Positions 29,758 to 34,699 of a stretch of DNA of 34,699 nucleotides are shown piece after piece. The first letter of the stretch is position 1. The number at the start of each line of letters is the position of its first letter. Where the stretch lies: assembly GCA_022925895.1 (NCBI GenBank), contig JAKSYS010000658.1, positions 1 to 34,699 on the forward strand, in the 5' to 3' direction. The DNA is from Fragilaria crotonensis (Eukaryota > Bacillariophyta > Fragilariophyceae > Fragilariales > Fragilariaceae). A program made the position numbers and the translations under genes. A model generated the notes under the pieces. That model was not told where the DNA came from. It was given only the letters and a program-made list of their open reading frames with translations, and did no database searches.

Positions 29758-31234
29758 AACTACCTTGATTAGCATCGTTGCTATTTCACGCGCTGTCGGC
29801 CGTTTCTTGGGATCAAACTCTTGGCACTTGAAAAGGGCATTCCTGATTGCGACAATAGACGGATCCTTGCTTTTGTGTACTTGCGCCAAGGTTGGTCGAA
29901 TTCTTTCGCAACCACTTGCCGCACGTCTTCCATCCTTTCACGCTTCATTTTGCCGCGCGGCGAATGGGTGGTGAGAATGTGAAAAAGTATATTTCCCAAC
30001 GCGTAAATGTCAACGCTTTCATCGAGCAAGTTGTTGCTTCCAATCGTCACCTCCTCAGGCGCCCGCCACCAGGGCTCATGTAGCCGATCTGAAAACCACA
30101 TGTTTTGTTTGTCGGGATTGTAACGGAGAAATTCAGCAATATTAAAGTCGTTCAACTTGGGTTTGCCGCCAGCGACAATAGCAATGTTGCGAGGATTGAT
30201 ATCGTAGTGAACCATGGAAGGGCGATCATCGAGTTCGTGAACGTGGCCAGCCCTACTGACACGCTCGCGGCCAGCTGTAGTTTCAGAAAGTTAACATCCG
30301 CACCCACTCGACCTCGCAGGTTTTTACCAAACTTTTCTAGCGAATCCCACTGAAAGTCTGCGAGTTCATTCAAAGCCGATTGACCGCAATAACCATAAAT
30401 ATTCATCACAAAAGGAGAATGTGTCAATCGTTCCATGGCAACGGCATCTCGTCGATGCAAATCATAATACTCGTCAAAGAATTCCCTATCGAGTCGAAGT
30501 GTCTTCAATACAACAGATGCGTCACCGTCAGTGTCCCACTTCCAAGTCGATCGAAACCAGCCTGTCCCAAGAAGTTGTAACGTTGATGACTTTTTCCCTT
30601 CATCAGCAGCTTCGCGTAAATCCATTTCATGAATGATATTGCAGTTGGGAAACGACTGAGTTTGCCATTTCGCCATGGGAACACATTCCGGGTCATGATG
30701 CTCTGCCTTCATATTTTGTTCTTCAGTGGCCTCTTCCCCCGGAGGCGAATGCAAGGTGGGATCATCTGGCAAGATGCGATGACGTATCGGCTCAAAGGCG
30801 GTCCTTTCCAAGTAGACCACCCTAGGTGCAGCATTCATGGTGGAACCCCAACTACCCAAAGATACATGTTGCTGTTCAGTGACGTCGACCCAATGTAGAT
30901 CGACAGGAACAACTAAAACAGAAAATGAGCCAAAGAGCGAAGCCCCCACAAGAGCGATCAGAGTTGCTGTCGTCCTTAGTGTTCTCGAGGAAATTTTCCG
31001 TCCGATGACGGGTGACCTCGAACGGGGAGACGAAGACGGGGATCTGAGAGGCGAGTACTTTAGCTGCCGCACACCTGATACATCCAACATGGGAGTCGTG
31101 CAATGCGATCGTCGCTTGAGATGTGAATGAGACTCTGGTGTTGATGATGCAGACGAAGGTGTTGATGACGACGTTGTCGTTGCTACTGACCCTGGTGAAT
31201 CTTCAAGCGGCAACATTGGTTCGTTTGTTAGCAC
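29728..31234 (-). pseudogene. Transmembrane protein kinase with HYDINPRN/DFN motifs, frame-broken
   Basis: Start at 31234. Residues 1-85 are Ser/Pro/Arg-rich, a membrane helix spans about 88-110, and the kinase domain starts near residue 220. LGTGWFRSTW replaces the Gly loop. Lys244 lies in VVLKTLRL and Glu268 fits the helix-C position. The frame changes near 30240; the catalytic loop is HYDINPRN (Asp at 30203-30201) and the DFG position reads DFN (Asp at 30149-30147), followed by WWRAPEE and SVDIYALGNILFHILT. A second change near 29900 leads to RPTLAQVHKSKDPSIVAIRN, FDPKKRPTAREIATML and a stop at 29730-29728. One internal helix suggests a single-pass membrane kinase, its side unresolved. The frame changes look like one-base losses. 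Confidence 0.7.
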
Positions 31235-33247
31235 TGTCGTTTCTCTGTTGCCGCCCTACCGACGTTCCCTAGCAGTCGCTCTTTCTAGCTTTCATCCAAA
31301 CCCAACGAATGTTCCTTCCCTTCAATTGGTGATGAGTGGTGCGCTTAATCCGTGCTGGGGTAAAGCATAGAGTACACAGAGTACAGAATGTAATGCGACG
31401 GTCTCCTCTTTATCATATATATAGTACGATGGGCAGTGCCGGATTTCAAAACCCCACTCCGACGAGACGCCTTTCGGTCGGGCCCGTGCACCGATATTTT
31501 TTTGTCCCACTACAAATCCCGTACAACAGACGCCTTTCAGAAATCAAGGACAATGATTTTTATATAGGCATGTATATAATTTTCCGGTAAATGACAGTTT
31601 TCCGTTGTGGATGATACACAAAAATCTCGTACGCAGGACCTTCCAGCAAGATTCAAATTTATTCCATGATCACCGATGCGTGACACCATAACACATGAAG
31701 TTAATTACTCGTGCGGGTACAAGTCTACGACTCCAGGAATGTGCGCCTACGTTTAACTTGTTTTTCATCTGTGACCATACAGTATTCCAGTACCTGGCAG
31801 CGTTGATCGCCAGTCAATCTCCCTCCACGGATTGATGATTTCCTGGCATGAGTGAGAATCTATCTACCGGTAGGGGGGTCTAGTCAGTATTCAGTTGTTC
31901 AGGTTCATCACGCGAGAGTTCATGAGTTCGAGTCATGGTTTCACAGCTGGTCCTCCTGTCTCAGGTGTGAGGTGCCTGGGGCTGTGGCATCCCGCAAGAT
32001 TATTAGAGGTCGCCAATTCTTCTCTTGGCACGGCGGACCGAGCACCTCTACTCTAGCACGATGTCAAACTTGCATTCCGTATTCGGCATCTAGAAATGAG
32101 AGATACAAATAGCATGTCAAACATCTGTTGATTGCGAGGATCAAGTGCAAATACTTAACCTGTCTCAGCAGCAACACTTTGACAGAGGTCCAATTGAACA
32201 TTCTTCGGTCCGAGGCATTCAGTACATTGCTCCACACGGAATAGTGCTGTATCACCTTGCACAGAAAGTGTGAAAAAGTCGAAACCCCAGCGCACCGATC
32301 TAGACGAAAAAACGTCTCGTAGTCTCGTAAACCCGTTACAGTTGCTTTTACTTGTATGCATAGTATCACATGCAAAGACGCGACGAGATGAAGCCAATAA
32401 TTGAAGCGACGCAGGGGGAAACACAGTCGAAAACACTGATGTGCGGTGATGCAGCTTGCAATCACTCGTTTCACCTTGATGTTTTTGTCATGCTCCAGTG
32501 CAAGCAAACATTCACTGTCCTCGCTTTGTAAGGGCAATGGTTGCTGTCTTGATGAATGAGCTAATCCCAGTGCCATTCACGGAACTCAAGTTTTATTCGC
32601 TTTTTTTGTGTGGGGGAAATGGTGAACGCACATTTTGCAAGACAACATGACACAACGGCGTGCACAGCTCCCAACGTACGCTCTCAGGGATTTCCGATGT
32701 GGGCAGGGCCACATCCATGGAATTGCCACGAAATTCCTCCGAGTGTAAGCGTAGTAGCTTGAAAAGGGTGCATAAATAAAGATGAGAATACATTTCTGAC
32801 TGGAGCAGATCGTTTGCCGTATGCCCCTACGGTAGTGGACAACGAAACACTTCACCAAAACAATTATAGGATCGACTCGGCACTCGGCAGTGTACACGAT
32901 ATTCTGTTCGAATCGCTATCGACAGAACAGGGTGCCCACACCGAGGGACAATCGAAGGAGGGAAATCCAGCTTGGACGCTCCTGTATCAGAAGTTCTTCA
33001 TCAGAAACGCTCATTGTTGCCCTCTCACAAGACGTGGTCCGTTGCAGCAACCAATGGTCCACCCCCTTGCAGGATCTACACCCTAAGCTTGTGGAGTAAT
33101 TTCGCATTCCACTGATGCTTAGTAGTACATCTTAATTCTACTTGTCCTGATATCCACGCGAAGAACTCTACAGAGCTGACTTGAAGGCATGCATGACATT
33201 GGCAGCGTCAAGGCCTTGTAATGAACATGGTTGAAAAGATAGCGCCT
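31235..33247. other. 2-kb region without recognisable gene
   Basis: No ORF here has domain character. A 170-residue minus-strand frame at 32064-32576 has no motif and no support. A patch at 31893-31946 carries a tRNA B-box-like word GAGTTCGAGTC with a short T-arm-like pairing but no complete cloverleaf. The right part includes the 3' UTR of the GT32 gene and the left part the promoter of the kinase gene. Confidence 0.5.
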
Positions 33248-34433
33248 TCAGAAAAAATCGAAAACGGAACCGAAGGGCTTTTTCTCGCTTATTGTCAAAA
33301 TGTTTCGTGATAATGTCGAAACAGCTTTCGCCCGTGTGAACCATTGTTTGCCGGTAGTGTACCATCTCGTTTGCCTTGTACCGTTGTTCCTTATCTGGAA
33401 GGGCAAATTCCTGGACAATACTACTAGCTGTCTCGTTTGTTCCATCTCTCCGTACAGTGTGTCCACCCATGCCGTGGAATGTGAATGAGCCACCTTAATC
33501 TGATGAAACTGTGTTTTGTCGGGATCATGATTTCGTAAAAACATCTCCAAAGCCTTCTCCAGAGCGTCTGGACCTAAAACACAAACAGATGAGCGGACAA
33601 TGAAGTACAACGGTGACATAGTGCTCCAGTGGCACTCAATACTCAAATGCATTGCCTTACCAGTTGTTACCGCAGGGCAGTAGAAACCTGTGTCTGGTAT
33701 GAATAGCAATTCATGCAGCGCTTGCTGCAGAGTGAGGAATTGAACGGGATGTCGTGACATCGACGCCATGAAGTGAAATGAGGGGCGGCTCACTAAATCA
33801 GCAACCGCGTACATTTCATCGTCCGTTCGAATTGTGACTGTTGGTTGGAATGAAATTGGTTTGGTGTCCAGGTCCGCGTAGATTCCACCATATTCATAAA
33901 GCAACAAAAGGCGCCACAAATCAGTCTTGACTACAGGCTTGGTGATACAATGCTCCCACACTAACTGTAAGTGGGGAACTCCTTGTAATTGTGGGAAAGA
34001 ATCAGCCGGTCGATCGCTGCGTCGTCGTGAAAATAGTACGGAACTCCGAGGGCTTTCCATGCAAGAGAAAGCTGATAGACGTCGTCGGTCACGCAGCGAC
34101 TCTTAAACGTTTGGTGAATGCGTTATCCGGTGGTTCGATTTGAAGTTGGCGACTGACTGTTGAATATTGGTTTCGTGTCGGGAGGACAAGAGATATTCTG
34201 CTGTCCCTGCTCGTCGGTTAGCAAGTCGAGGGGTATCTGTTTTCGTCCACCTGTGCGTTTCCGTCTCCTTCATTATTACCCTGCACATTGGATTCGAAAG
34301 GTTCTGAACGCGAAAGGAATTCAAGGCGAAGTAGTGACAGCAACACCAACCCAGCAGCAACCAAAACCACATTCCTTCCTCGCTTGAGCGTCGATCGATG
34401 TCGACCCGCAACTATGACGCGTTCACCAGTCAT
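33248..34433 (-). pseudogene. GT32-type glycosyltransferase (DXD), one intron, frame-broken N-terminus
   Basis: The N-terminus at 34433 has a basic stretch and signal anchor (RNVVLVAAGLVLLSLLRLEF), typical of a Golgi type II enzyme. The frame then shifts near 34210 and again near 34115, giving HQTFKSRCVTDDVYQLSLAW and GVPYYFHDDAAIDRLILSHN. A third shift lies at a C run near 33985, after which 34060-33248 stays open. The catalytic part has KTDLWRLLLLYEYGGIYADLD, the D-x-D metal site of GT32 (Asp codons 33874-33872 and 33868-33866). An 87-nt intron (33574-33660, GTAAGG to GTTTTAG) joins AVTTG to PDALEKALEMF. It would transfer a sugar from a nucleotide donor in the Golgi. The acceptor is unknown. 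Confidence 0.72.
33574..33660 (-). other. Intron of GT32 gene, in frame and without stop
   Basis: 87 nt, donor GTAAGG, pyrimidine-rich acceptor TTTGTGTTTTAG. The length is divisible by three and the intron has no stop codon, so unspliced RNA would add 29 residues. Splicing restores the family motif TGPDALEKAL. Confidence 0.8.
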
Positions 34434-34699
34434 ATCTAACTTTAATCTTATGCTGATGCAGTTTGATGAAAATCAAGGGACAGAGCGTATTCAAGGATCA
34501 GGACCAAGGATCAAGGCCGTCTGAACAGACTTGACCAATGCGTTTTTTATTGAACGAACGTGAAAGTGTGATCTCATTTTCTCCAATACTACACTATATA
34601 CTGTACATGATGCATTACTTCACAAGGATTGTTGGCAGTGTTGTACTACTACGAGATAGGACCAGGTATCAGTACAAGGTACTGAGTATGTACTATTAC
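34434..34699. other. Upstream region of GT32 gene
   Basis: 266 bp, AT-rich. Contains the repeated word GGATCAAGG/GGATCAGG near 34493-34515. No gene is seen. Confidence 0.45.

Noticed and set aside
32064-32576. 170-residue minus-strand ORF
   Set aside because: No domain, motif or membrane pattern, low-complexity neighbours and no family recognised; a chance ORF is more likely.

Overview
The window reads as nuclear DNA of a stramenopile, most likely a pennate diatom. The reasons are short GT-AG introns (75-156 nt), a Ty1/copia element whose Gag and Pol resemble diatom copia elements, a tyrosine-recombinase (YR) retrotransposon, and host genes of types common in diatoms (DUF547, HtrL/YibB-like, GT32, divergent membrane-bound kinase). 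The species cannot be fixed from sequence alone.

Layout. (1) 6-6983: a near-complete YR retrotransposon of Ngaro/PAT-like layout, with split direct repeats A1 / B1-A2-B2, a small ORF, a Gag-like gene with a CCCH finger, reverse transcriptase-RNase H and a tyrosine recombinase. Its coding region is broken by single-base frame changes. (2) 6984-16524: host segment. It holds a two-exon gene joining a TMEM65-type membrane domain to a GAF domain with the NKFDE cyclic-nucleotide signature, a three-exon secreted or plastid-targeted DUF547 protein on the minus strand, a complete pyroglutamyl-peptidase I, a frame-broken fucosyltransferase-like gene, an unresolved decayed stretch, and an HtrL/YibB-like protein. 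(3) 16525-28252: an 11.7 kb Ty1/copia element on the minus strand. It has 600/597 bp LTRs, a 4 bp target duplication (AAGT), a primer site and a polypurine tract. RT-RNase H and integrase are open, Gag and protease are frame-broken, and about 5 kb of extra coding sequence lies between the 5' LTR and the Gag core. (4) 28253-34699: a frame-broken APH/choline-kinase-like phosphotransferase running tail to tail into a frame-broken transmembrane kinase with an unusual active site, 2 kb without a recognisable gene, and a frame-broken GT32 glycosyltransferase with one intron.

Two themes cut across the window. First, the two LTRs and the two B repeats differ only by indels and not by substitutions, while many genes carry single-base frame changes. 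Residual indel errors in the assembly are therefore a serious alternative to true pseudogenization, and calls marked 'pseudogene' should be read as 'frame broken in this sequence'. Second, the host genes lean towards the secretory pathway: three glycosyltransferase-like genes, one membrane kinase and one secreted or plastid protein. No operon-like functional unit is apparent. The best candidate for new biology is the TMEM65-GAF fusion, followed by the oversized 5' coding region of the copia element.
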